Positions 19,633 through 27,152 of a stretch of DNA of 64,000 bases are shown one piece after another (position 1 is the first letter of the stretch; each line of letters opens with the position of its first letter). The notes under the pieces are model-generated. The model did not search any database, was not told the origin of the DNA, and was given only the letters and a program-made list of their open reading frames with translations. The stretch lies in assembly GCF_019931275.1 (NCBI RefSeq), contig NZ_JAIOTY010000004.1, positions 1 to 64,000 of the forward strand, in the 5' to 3' direction. The translations under genes and the position numbers were made by a program. The DNA is from Nitratidesulfovibrio sp. SRB-5 (lineage in GTDB: Bacteria; Desulfobacterota; Desulfovibrionia; Desulfovibrionales; Desulfovibrionaceae).

Positions 19633-22392
19633 ATGGGCGGCTTTTTCCACACACTCGGCGCGCTGTTCCGGCGGCAGGACGCACCTGCGCAGGACGGCGG
19701 CGTGCCCGACGCCGAAACCGAACGGCTGCGGGCGCTGTACCGCGAACGCTGTTCGCGGTTCCGGCTGCTGCTGTCCGCCAATAAGAGCGCCCTCGAGATC
19801 ATGGCCGACATGGAAGAGGCCCTGCGCGGGGTGCGTCCCTTCGGCATGACCTACGTGCGCGGGGCCTGCACCCGCGCGTGCGCCAGCGTGTTCCAGATCG
19901 TGCGCCACCTCAACGCGCTGTCCGACGACCGCTGGCCCGAACTGGAAACGAAGTTCAACGAGATACGCGCGGCCATCGAGGCCGTGGTGGCCCCCCACGT
20001 GCGCGCGGGCGGCGGGCCGCTGGTGCTGCCCATTGCCGAAACCGGCGTGGACATGGCCGACCAGACCGGCGGCAAGATGGCCAACCTGGGTGAAATCCGC
20101 CGCCGTCTCGGCATCACCGTGCCCGACGGCTTCGTGGTCACGGCCACGGGCTATCAGCGCTTCATGGAGGCGGGCGGCCTACAGGAAGAGATCGACCGGC
20201 GGGTGCAGGCGGCGGACGCCACCCGGCTGGACGAGGTGTTCGCGCTGTCCGCGTCCATCCAGCAGCTCATTCTGGCCGCCCCCGTGCCCGACGACCTGGC
20301 CGGGGCCATCACCGCGCAGGTGGAGCGCCTGGCCGGGCCCCCGCAGGATGCGCGGATGGGGCCGCATCCCGGAATCAACGCCTGTTCCGGCGCCGAGGTG
20401 CGCTTTGCCGTGCGCTCCAGCGCCGTGGGCGAGGATTCGCTGGATGCTTCCTTTGCCGGGCAGTACCGCTCGGAACTCAACGTGCCGCCCGAAGACGTGC
20501 TGGACACCTTCAAGGACATCGTGGCCAGCAAGTACGGCGTCACCGCCATGACCTACCGTCTGGCGCGCGGCATCCCCGACGAGGACGTGCCCATGTGCGT
20601 GGGCTGCCTGGTCATGGTGGACGCGGTGGCGGGCGGCGTTGCCTACAGCCGCAACCCGCTGGACCTGCGCGACAACACCGTGGTCATCAACGCCGTGCCC
20701 GGCCTGCCCAAGGCCGTGGTGGACGGCAGTTTCAGCCCCGACGTGTTCGTGGTCTCGCGCGAGGTGCCCATGCAGGTGGCGCAGCGCCAGATAGCCGCCA
20801 AGCCCCAGCGCTTCGTGCGCGACCCCATCGAGGGCGTGCGGCTGGAGGACATGCCGTCGGACATGGTGGACGCCCCGTGCATCGACGACGCCCGCGCCCT
20901 GGAAATCGCCTCGCTGGCCGCCGGGTTCGAGGTGTTCTACGGAGAGCCGCAGGACATCGAATGGGCCGTGTGCCCCGAAGGCGTGCTGACCATCCTGCAA
21001 AGCCGCCCCCTGCGCGAGGCGCGCCACGACGAGCTTCCGGAGGGCGAATGCGCGCCCGTGGCCGGTGCCAACGGTGCGGACGCCGCCGGAGCGGATGTCG
21101 CCGCCGCCGAAACCGGCCCCCTGCCGGGCGGCTACAATTGCGGCGAATCCGGTCCGCCGGTGCTGCTGCTGGGCGGCACCCCGGTCAGCCCCGGCGCGGG
21201 CGCGGGCCTGGCCCACGTGGTGCGCAAGGACATGGATCTGTTGTCCTTCCCCGACGGCGGCGTGCTGGTCATCGAGCGTGCCCTGCCGCGCTGGGCGCCG
21301 CTGCTGTCGCGCGCCTCCGCCGTGGTGGCCGAGGCGGGCGGCGCCGCCGGGCATCTGGCCAGCGTGGCCCGCGAGTACGGCGTGCCCGCCCTGTTCGGCT
21401 TGCCGCGCGCCGCCGAACTGCTGGAGCATGCAGGCATCGTCACCGTGGATGCCGACAACCGCCGCGTGCACCCCGGCCGCATCGAAGACCTGTTGGGCCA
21501 CGCCCCGCGTCGCAACCTGATGGAGGGCAGCCCCGTGCACACCGCGCTGGCAGAGGCCGCGCGGCTGGTGTTGCCCCTGAACCTGCTGGACCCGGAATCG
21601 CCCCGGTTCGCCCCCGCCCATTGCCGCACCCTGCACGACATTACCCGCTTCTGCCACGAGAAGTCCGTGGAGGTGCTGTTCGGCGTGTCCGATCACATGG
21701 GCGCCACCGGCCCCGGCACCCAGCGGCTGGGCAAACAGCTGCGGGTCAACGGCACCAGGCTGCAATACTGGCTGCTGGACATCGACGGCGGTTTCCGCAA
21801 GCCCGTGCCCGGCCCCGTGGTGGATCTGGCCGACATCGCCTCCGCGCCCATGCTGGCCCTGTGGGACGGCATGACCGCCGTGCCCTGGGCCGGGCCGCCC
21901 GCCACCGACGCGCGCGGGTTCCTGTCCGTCATGATGGAATCCACCGTGAACCCGGACCTGGAACCCACCGCGGCCACCACCCTGGCCAACCGCAACTTTC
22001 TCATGATCTCGCGCGACTACTGCAACCTTCAGGCGCGCTTCGGCTACCACTTCTGCACCGTGGAAGCCATGGCCACCGACAACCCGCACGAGAACTACGT
22101 GACCTTCCAGTTCAAGGGCGGCGCCGCCAGCGCCGACCGCCGCACCCTGCGCGCCCGCTTCGTGGGCGAAGTGCTGGAAGCACGCGGCTTCCGCGCCGAC
22201 GTCAAGGACGACGCCCTGTTCGCCTCCCTCGAAGGTCTGCCCAAGGACCGCATTCTCACCCTGGTGCGCGGCGTGGGCTACCTGCTCATCCATACCCGAC
22301 AGATCGACATGGTGGCCCACAACGAACGCGTGTTCGGCCCCATCCGCGACCGCATCGCCGCCGACCTCGCCAGGATCGCCCCTGTTACCTAG
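19633..22392 (+). CDS. PEP-synthase-like phosphotransfer protein with intact ATP-grasp and His domains
   Basis: The 919-residue product has a helical N-terminal domain (about 30-120). An ATP-grasp domain follows (about 145-470), with the nucleotide-binding signature FAVRSSAVGEDSLDASFAGQ near residues 256-277 and an EPQDIEWAV segment. The swivelling domain (about 510-615) has the catalytic His at residue 574 (AAGHLASVAREYG). The final 300 residues do not match the pyruvate/PEP barrel of PEP synthase or PPDK; they share segments such as FCHEKSVEVLF and NFLMISRDYC with the paralogue at 13975. It may autophosphorylate on His from ATP and pass phosphate to an unknown acceptor, as rifampicin phosphotransferase does with another acceptor domain. 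The adjacent receiver and Cache kinase suggest a signalling or regulated metabolic role. Confidence 0.85.
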   Translation: MGGFFHTLGALFRRQDAPAQDGGVPDAETERLRALYRERCSRFRLLLSANKSALEIMADMEEALRGVRPFGMTYVRGACTRACASVFQIVRHLNALSDDRWPELETKFNEIRAAIEAVVAPHVRAGGGPLVLPIAETGVDMADQTGGKMANLGEIRRRLGITVPDGFVVTATGYQRFMEAGGLQEEIDRRVQAADATRLDEVFALSASIQQLILAAPVPDDLAGAITAQVERLAGPPQDARMGPHPGINACSGAEVRFAVRSSAVGEDSLDASFAGQYRSELNVPPEDVLDTFKDIVASKYGVTAMTYRLARGIPDEDVPMCVGCLVMVDAVAGGVAYSRNPLDLRDNTVVINAVPGLPKAVVDGSFSPDVFVVSREVPMQVAQRQIAAKPQRFVRDPIEGVRLEDMPSDMVDAPCIDDARALEIASLAAGFEVFYGEPQDIEWAVCPEGVLTILQSRPLREARHDELPEGECAPVAGANGADAAGADVAAAETGPLPGGYNCGESGPPVLLLGGTPVSPGAGAGLAHVVRKDMDLLSFPDGGVLVIERALPRWAPLLSRASAVVAEAGGAAGHLASVAREYGVPALFGLPRAAELLEHAGIVTVDADNRRVHPGRIEDLLGHAPRRNLMEGSPVHTALAEAARLVLPLNLLDPESPRFAPAHCRTLHDITRFCHEKSVEVLFGVSDHMGATGPGTQRLGKQLRVNGTRLQYWLLDIDGGFRKPVPGPVVDLADIASAPMLALWDGMTAVPWAGPPATDARGFLSVMMESTVNPDLEPTAATTLANRNFLMISRDYCNLQARFGYHFCTVEAMATDNPHENYVTFQFKGGAASADRRTLRARFVGEVLEARGFRADVKDDALFASLEGLPKDRILTLVRGVGYLLIHTRQIDMVAHNERVFGPIRDRIAADLARIAPVT

Positions 22393-22425
22393 CTTTTGAG
22401 AAGTTGAAGAGTTGAGAAGAAGGAA

Positions 22426-22500
22426 CCGGGGAAAGAAACCTTTTAAAAAAGGTTTCTTTCCCCGGACCCCTATCTTCCAAAACTTTTCAATTGGGTGGGG
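22426..22500. repeat. Two-hairpin intergenic element, copy 2
   Basis: A perfect 17-bp stem (CCGGGGAAAGAAACCTT with its complement) spans 22426-22465 and is followed by a CTTCCAAAACTTTTCAATTG segment resembling the second hairpin of copy 1. It lies 33 bases after the stop codon of the PEP-synthase-like gene and probably terminates that transcript. Confidence 0.65.
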
Positions 22501-22566
22501 TTTGTAATTCTAGTCGGATGCTCATGTTACGCCATGGCACCTGCGTGTGCACTACGCATAAAAAAA

Positions 22567-22642
22567 CCCTCCCCCCCTAACAAAAAGTTTGGGGGGGAGG
22601 GGGCCGGGGAGGGAGACCTTTTTTAAAAGGTCCCCTCCCCGG
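22567..22642. repeat. Two-hairpin intergenic element, copy 3 (inverted)
   Basis: Here the order is reversed. A C-rich/G-rich hairpin around TAACAAAAAGTTTG (22567-22602) comes first, then a stem pairing CCGGGGAGGGAGACCTT with AAGGTCCCCTCCCCGG (22604-22642). It lies downstream of sodB on the minus strand, so copies 2 and 3 may terminate the two convergent transcripts. Confidence 0.65.
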
Positions 22643-22675
22643 TTTGTTCTTTAAAAAATCTTAAAGAGCGGAATG

Positions 22676-23392
22676 CTACAACCGCTTGGCCACTTCGTCC
22701 CAGTTCACCAGCTTGTCGAAGAAGGCTTGGACGTAGTCGGGGCGCTTGTTCTGGTAGTCCAGGTAGTAGGCGTGTTCCCACACGTCGATGGTGAGGATGG
22801 GGGTATAGCCTTGGGTGATGGGATTTTCGGCGTTGCCGGTCTTCAGCACCTTCAGCACGTCCTTGCCGTTTTCGCGGCCCTTGGCCAGCCAGGCCCAGCC
22901 GCTGGCGAACTGGGTTTTGGCGGCGTCGGAAAGTTGGGTGATGCAGGCGTCCACGGAGCCGAAGGCGGCGGACAGGGCGTCGGCCACCTTGGCGGGGGGA
23001 GTGCCGCCGCCACCGGGTTTCATGCCTGCCCAGTAGAAGGTGTGGTTCCAGGACTGGGCGGCGTTGTTGAACAGCCCGGCCTTGGCCGGGTCACCCGCCA
23101 CGGATTTGATGACGTCTTCCAGCTTCATGGTGGCCATGGGGGTGCCAGCCACGGCCTTGTTCAGGTTGCCGTAGTAGGCGGCGGTGTGCTTGCCGTAGTG
23201 GAACGAGATGGTGCGCGCGCTGATGGCGGGCTCCAGGCCGTTTTCGGGGTAGGGCAGCGGCGGCATGGGAAAGGCGTCCGGGGCGTCGGCGGCATGGGCA
23301 ACGGTGGGGCCCAGCAGGCGGGTGCCGGCGGCCACGACGGCTGCCGAGGCGCACAGGGACATGAAGCAGCGGCGGGTGAAGCTGGACGGCAT
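22676..23392 (-). CDS. sodB: Exported iron superoxide dismutase
   Basis: This enzyme converts superoxide to peroxide and oxygen. The 238-residue product has a Tat-type signal peptide: TRRCFMS followed by a hydrophobic stretch and a cleavage site near AHA-ADA. It should therefore be exported folded, with metal, to the periplasm. The metal ligands are in [15 protein letters not shown] (His), QSWNHTFYW (His), and [11 protein letters not shown] (Asp and His). The [13 protein letters not shown] context with Gln fits the iron form. The ATG at 23392 has AAGGAGAAC upstream; a longer frame lacks support. A periplasmic SOD is known in Desulfovibrio vulgaris and protects periplasmic hydrogenases and cytochromes. 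It is transcribed alone. Confidence 0.95.
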   Translation of the reverse strand: MPSSFTRRCFMSLCASAAVVAAGTRLLGPTVAHAADAPDAFPMPPLPYPENGLEPAISARTISFHYGKHTAAYYGNLNKAVAGTPMATMKLEDVIKSVAGDPAKAGLFNNAAQSWNHTFYWAGMKPGGGGTPPAKVADALSAAFGSVDACITQLSDAAKTQFASGWAWLAKGRENGKDVLKVLKTGNAENPITQGYTPILTIDVWEHAYYLDYQNKRPDYVQAFFDKLVNWDEVAKRL

Positions 23393-23574
23393 GGCGTTCT
23401 CCTTGCGGATGAAGGTGGGCCGCGCCGAGCCCCCCGGAGTGTGAAACGGGGGCGGTGCGGCGGAACGGGGCACATGCAGGCCCCGTGGATACCGGATGCC
23501 GAGGCCCGCAGGGTGCGCAGGGAAGGCGGAGAACCCGGCAAGTGCCGGAGCTGCGGGCGATTACCGTCACCATA

Positions 23575-23594
23575 GCACAACGTGTACATGGTGC
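23575..23594. promoter_or_regulatory. Possible operator upstream of sodB
   Basis: An imperfect palindrome, GCACAACGTGTACATGGTGC, has eight of ten positions symmetric. It lies about 180 bases upstream of the sodB start in an otherwise gene-free gap (23393-23769). No known regulator motif was recognised. Confidence 0.25.
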
Positions 23595-23682
23595 AACAGG
23601 CAGGTGTGGCGCGTGGCGGGTGGCTGCTGCGGGCAACTGGCGGGACGCGGGGGCGCGTGGCGAATCGCGCCCGGAAAACGGA

Positions 23683-23712
23683 ACGGCCCCCCGCACAGGT
23701 GCGGGGGGCCGT
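23683..23712 (-). terminator. Terminator of the TSUP operon
   Basis: A 14-bp stem (ACGGCCCCCCGCAC with its complement GTGCGGGGGGCCGT) is followed on the minus strand by TTCCGTTTTCC. It lies about 60 bases past the stop of the small membrane protein gene. Confidence 0.85.
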
Positions 23713-23769
23713 GGTCGTCATGAGAGCATGCCCGTCAGGCAGTGGCCGACGACGCCGATGCGGCGTGCG

Positions 23770-24489
23770 CTAGGCTTCCTGCTTGATCTTGGACTTCTTC
23801 ATGGTCAGGCCGACGCCGTCGAACAGTTCGAAGATGGCGAAGCCGTACCACACGGTGTACAGCACGTAGAAGAGCAGCAGGCCGACCATCACGCCCATCT
23901 TGTCCATGACCTTGGCGGCGGGGATGCCGTAGAAGTTGTAGCCGGTTTCAACGGCGCGCTTCAGCACCGCGTCCACCACGTTGGCTTCTTCCACCATCTT
24001 GTTCTTCTGCAGGGCCTTGATCATGGGGTTCAGGCCTTCCCACCAGGCTTCCATGACCACCATGTGGTCCATGCCAGCGTAGCGTGCGGCCACGGTCTTG
24101 CCGTCGTTCTTGTACATGGCGTCGGCGTCGGCCACGGCGGCGGCAAGCAGGGTGCCCAGGTCGCCCTGCACCTTCAGGGTGGCGCCGTCGGCGGTGGCGG
24201 TGATGCCGACAGCGGCGAACACCTTGGCGGCGTCTTCGGCCTTCTTGGAGGTGTAGGCCACTTCAACCGTCTTGCCCTTCAGCGGATCGACGCGCTTCTG
24301 CACTTCGGGGATGAAGTAGGACGAACCCTTGGACAGCTTGTTGAACAGGTCGTCCGAGTATTCCAGGCCGTTCATGGCCTTGCCGCCGTCACCGGGGAAG
24401 AGCGGCATGAAGATCATGAAGAAAACCGCGCAGAAGGAGCCCATGAGCAGCAGGCCCTTCATGAAACTGCTCTTGCTATGGATAAGCAT
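23770..24489 (-). CDS. Membrane protein partner of the TSUP permease (function unknown)
   Basis: The 239-residue protein has one hydrophobic segment near the N-terminus (about 10-30) and one near the C-terminus (about 195-218). Between them are some 160 soluble residues with no cysteine or obvious enzyme motif. A repeated alanine-rich part (AEDAAKVFAAVGITATADG) suggests a small alpha/beta fold. It begins one base after the stop of the TSUP permease, so the two are translationally linked, and a terminator follows. The arrangement suggests an accessory or regulatory subunit of the permease. I do not recognise the family. Confidence 0.8.
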   Translation of the reverse strand: MLIHSKSSFMKGLLLMGSFCAVFFMIFMPLFPGDGGKAMNGLEYSDDLFNKLSKGSSYFIPEVQKRVDPLKGKTVEVAYTSKKAEDAAKVFAAVGITATADGATLKVQGDLGTLLAAAVADADAMYKNDGKTVAARYAGMDHMVVMEAWWEGLNPMIKALQKNKMVEEANVVDAVLKRAVETGYNFYGIPAAKVMDKMGVMVGLLLFYVLYTVWYGFAIFELFDGVGLTMKKSKIKQEA

Positions 24490-24490
24490 G

Positions 24491-25738
24491 TTACGCCTCC
24501 GCTCTCAGCTTGCCGATGTTGGCGAAGAACTTGCCGAACACCCAGGCACCAAAGATGGCAACCACCACCCAGAACACGATGTTGCCCACGAACTCGATGT
24601 TGTTCACCAGTTCCTTGGACATGGAGATCATTTCCAGTTCCACCATCTTCTTGGGCAGGGTGGCCACGCGGTTGATGAAGCCCGCGATGATCGACATGGC
24701 GTAGAAGCCGCGGATGTGGATGCCCTTGACCACCTTGGTGGTAAGCGCGCCCACCTGGATGCCCAGCAGCGAACCGATCAGCATGCCCATGGCCAGGGTG
24801 TAGAACACGTAGCCGTAGATGGCGTACTGGGCGATGGCGCCGAGACCCGCGGTGAAGATGATCTGAAGGATGTCGGTACCCACGGTGGTCATGGAGGACA
24901 CGCCGAAGATGTACACGAACATGGGGAAGGTGATGAAGCCGCCGCCCACGCCCATGATGGCCGCCAGGATGCCCACCACCACGCCGCCCGCGGCGACGAT
25001 CCAGCCGGAGATGCGACGGCCGCCGGGCACGAGGTCTTCGTCGAAGGTGATCATGGGGGGCACGTTCATGGCCTGCAACTTGACGGACAGGCCCGTGGCG
25101 CCGCTGCTGCCGCCGTGGGCATCACCGCCGCCGCCGGAACGGCTGGACTTGATGAAGTCGAACAGGGCGTAGAAGCCCAGGAAGCCCAGCAGCACCGCGT
25201 AGATGGAGCTGATGAACATTTCGGACAGCAGCGGGTCCTTGTTGTACAGGCCCTTGTTGATGGCCCCGCCGATGAACGTGCCCGCGCCCGACCCCACCAG
25301 GAAGGCGATGGCCAGCTTCACCGACACGTTGCCCAGTTTCTTGTGCACCGTGGTGCCCATGATGGCCTTGGCGAAGATGTGGAACAGGTCGGTGCCAACG
25401 GCAAGGATGCCCTTGACCCCGGCGGCCATGAGCGCCGGCGTGATGATGAAGCCCCCGCCCGCGCCGATGCAGCCGGTGATAAGACCGGCGGCCAGGCCCA
25501 CCGCGATGGAGACCAGGAAGATCTTGGTGGAGTAGAACGCGGGCGCGTAGGCAGTCTTGCTGCCCAGCATGGAGCCCGCTTCGGCAAAGCTGAACATCAG
25601 GATCGGCAGCAGCAGGATGCCGAGGATGATCAACTTTTTCCGGTTCTTGATGATGGACGTGGATACCTCGATATCCCACTGCGCATGGGCGATGGAACTC
25701 GCCTTCAGGAATTCGAAGACTTGTCTTGGAAAGCTCAT
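24491..25738 (-). CDS. TSUP (TauE/SafE/DUF81) family anion permease
   Basis: A 415-residue integral membrane protein of the TSUP family, whose members move sulfite, sulfoacetate, sulfate or related anions. Two homologous halves are visible, each with the family's glycine-rich signature: CIGAGGGFIITPALMAAGV near residue 90 and IMGVGGGFITFPMFVYIFGV near 265, each followed by GTDL/GTDI. A cytoplasmic loop (about 195-235, GGGGDAHGG) joins the halves. The N-terminal 35 residues are soluble. The start has GGAGGAACC. In a sulfate reducer the natural guess is sulfate uptake or sulfite export, but direction and substrate are not shown by sequence. Confidence 0.9.
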   Translation of the reverse strand: MSFPRQVFEFLKASSIAHAQWDIEVSTSIIKNRKKLIILGILLLPILMFSFAEAGSMLGSKTAYAPAFYSTKIFLVSIAVGLAAGLITGCIGAGGGFIITPALMAAGVKGILAVGTDLFHIFAKAIMGTTVHKKLGNVSVKLAIAFLVGSGAGTFIGGAINKGLYNKDPLLSEMFISSIYAVLLGFLGFYALFDFIKSSRSGGGGDAHGGSSGATGLSVKLQAMNVPPMITFDEDLVPGGRRISGWIVAAGGVVVGILAAIMGVGGGFITFPMFVYIFGVSSMTTVGTDILQIIFTAGLGAIAQYAIYGYVFYTLAMGMLIGSLLGIQVGALTTKVVKGIHIRGFYAMSIIAGFINRVATLPKKMVELEMISMSKELVNNIEFVGNIVFWVVVAIFGAWVFGKFFANIGKLRAEA

Positions 25739-26345
25739 GGTTCCTCCGTGAAACGCGATGCGTGATGCATACCCTTTACCCAGCCTCCGCCCCCGTGCAC
25801 CCCTTGCGGCACAGTGGGACACCCCGGAACTAGCAACGGTTGTGCCAAAAGGTGCACAGATGGCGCTGTTTGCGTACCACGCTGAAAATGAAGGAAATAT
25901 TTTGCGACGTGCGGGGCGCGGTCACCCCGGTTGCGGAATCCGGCCAATCCGAGGGGGGAGCACTGTCCGGAATCTTTGCGCCACCTCGCAAAACAGCCAC
26001 CGGTATCACTCTGCGCCCTGGGTACGGCTGTCGCCCGCATGATCCGGCACCGCATTGCGGAAGCTTTCCTGTGCAGGGTTGCGCCGTGTGTTTCATGAAA
26101 TATTTTGCAATGCCGGGTGCATGCAGGTGTTGCGGGCGCGCCGCGTGGGTTGCGGTGCGGTTCCGCCGCCTTGGGCCGCAGCGGGGTGTCAGCTTTTTTT
26201 ACGCGGCAGCAAGGAATCTGGCGTCCGGGCGGTCGCGGGAAGGGCGGGGGTGTGCCGGGGCTCGTCTTCTTCGTCCGGCCTCGGCACGTTCCGGGTACGG
26301 CCCTTCGGTCTGTACAGTCCGGGCCGGACGCGCTAGGTGAGCACC
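25739..26345. other. Gene-free intergenic region with a 12-bp direct repeat
   Basis: About 600 bases separate the divergent TSUP operon and HAD gene. No frame here looks coding. Two exact copies of GAAATATTTTGC (25894-25905 and 26097-26108) stand out against the GC-rich background. A short dyad, TGTGC and GCACA separated by eight bases, lies near 25850. Either could be a regulator site for the TSUP operon; neither matches a site I can name. Confidence 0.35.
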
Positions 26346-27101
26346 ATGCCCATACGCGCCATCATCTTTGATCTGGACGGCACCCTGCTGGACACGCTGG
26401 AGGACCTGGCCGACGCGGCCAATGCCTGCCTGCTGGCCCAGGGACTTTCCGCACACCCCGTGGACGCCTACCGCCAGTTCGTGGGCGACGGGGTGGAAAC
26501 CCTGTTCCGCCGGGCGTTGCCGCCCGGCTTCCCGCCCGGCCACGCCACCGAACAGGCCGTGGCCGCCCTGGTGGCCCGCATGCGCGACGAATACGGCGCG
26601 CGCTGGTCGGTCAAGAGCGCGCCGTATCCCGGCATTCGTGAACTGCTGGCCGCGCTGGCCCCCGCCGGATTGCCGCTGGGGGTGCTGTCCAACAAGCCGC
26701 ACGCCTTCACCCGGCTGATGGTGGGCAGTTTCTTCGATGGCGCGGGCAGCGGCGCGGGTGCGGCTTCGGCCGGTTCGCCTGCTTCCACCGGTTTGTCCGC
26801 ATCCGGCGGTGCCCCTGTGGAGGACGGTCCGCTGGGTCCGTTCGCCGTGGTGGCCGGGGCGCGCCCCGGCGTGCCGCGCAAGCCGGACCCGGCGGCGGCC
26901 ATCGCCACCGCCCGGGCGCTGGGAGTGGACCCGGCACATGCGGCCTTCGTGGGCGACAGCAACGTGGACATGCGCACCGCGCACGGCGCGGGCATGTTGG
27001 CCGTGGGCTGCTTGTGGGGCTTCCGGGGCGAGGCGGAACTGCGCGAGAGCGGGGCATCCGTGCTGCTGGCGCATCCGTTGGAGCTGCTGGATCATATCTA
27101 G
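26346..27101 (+). CDS. HAD-superfamily phosphatase, phosphoglycolate phosphatase-like
   Basis: A 251-residue HAD hydrolase of the Gph/PGP type, which removes phosphate from 2-phosphoglycolate or similar small molecules. Motif I is FDLDGTLLDT (nucleophile Asp and acid Asp), motif II LSNKP, motif III the Lys in RKPDP, and motif IV GDSNVDM. A helical cap lies between residues 20 and 90. An unusual Gly/Ala/Ser-rich insertion of about 30 residues (near 135-170) interrupts the core between motifs II and III. I prefer the ATG at 26346, with AGGTGAG upstream; a GTG three codons earlier is possible. The gene stands alone. Confidence 0.85.
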   Translation: MPIRAIIFDLDGTLLDTLEDLADAANACLLAQGLSAHPVDAYRQFVGDGVETLFRRALPPGFPPGHATEQAVAALVARMRDEYGARWSVKSAPYPGIRELLAALAPAGLPLGVLSNKPHAFTRLMVGSFFDGAGSGAGAASAGSPASTGLSASGGAPVEDGPLGPFAVVAGARPGVPRKPDPAAAIATARALGVDPAHAAFVGDSNVDMRTAHGAGMLAVGCLWGFRGEAELRESGASVLLAHPLELLDHI

Positions 27102-27152
27102 CCGGGCGCGGCGCTTCGGCCTTCCGTGCCGTCTGGCCGGTCCCGCACGGGC

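Noticed and set aside
25849-25868. A CRP/FNR-like TGTGC...GCACA dyad upstream of the TSUP operon
   Set aside because: The half-site spacing does not match the TGTGA-N6-TCACA form, so I do not call it a regulator site.
25840-26340. A 166-codon plus-strand frame upstream of the HAD gene
   Set aside because: No ribosome-binding site and an Arg/Cys-rich random composition; the region looks regulatory.
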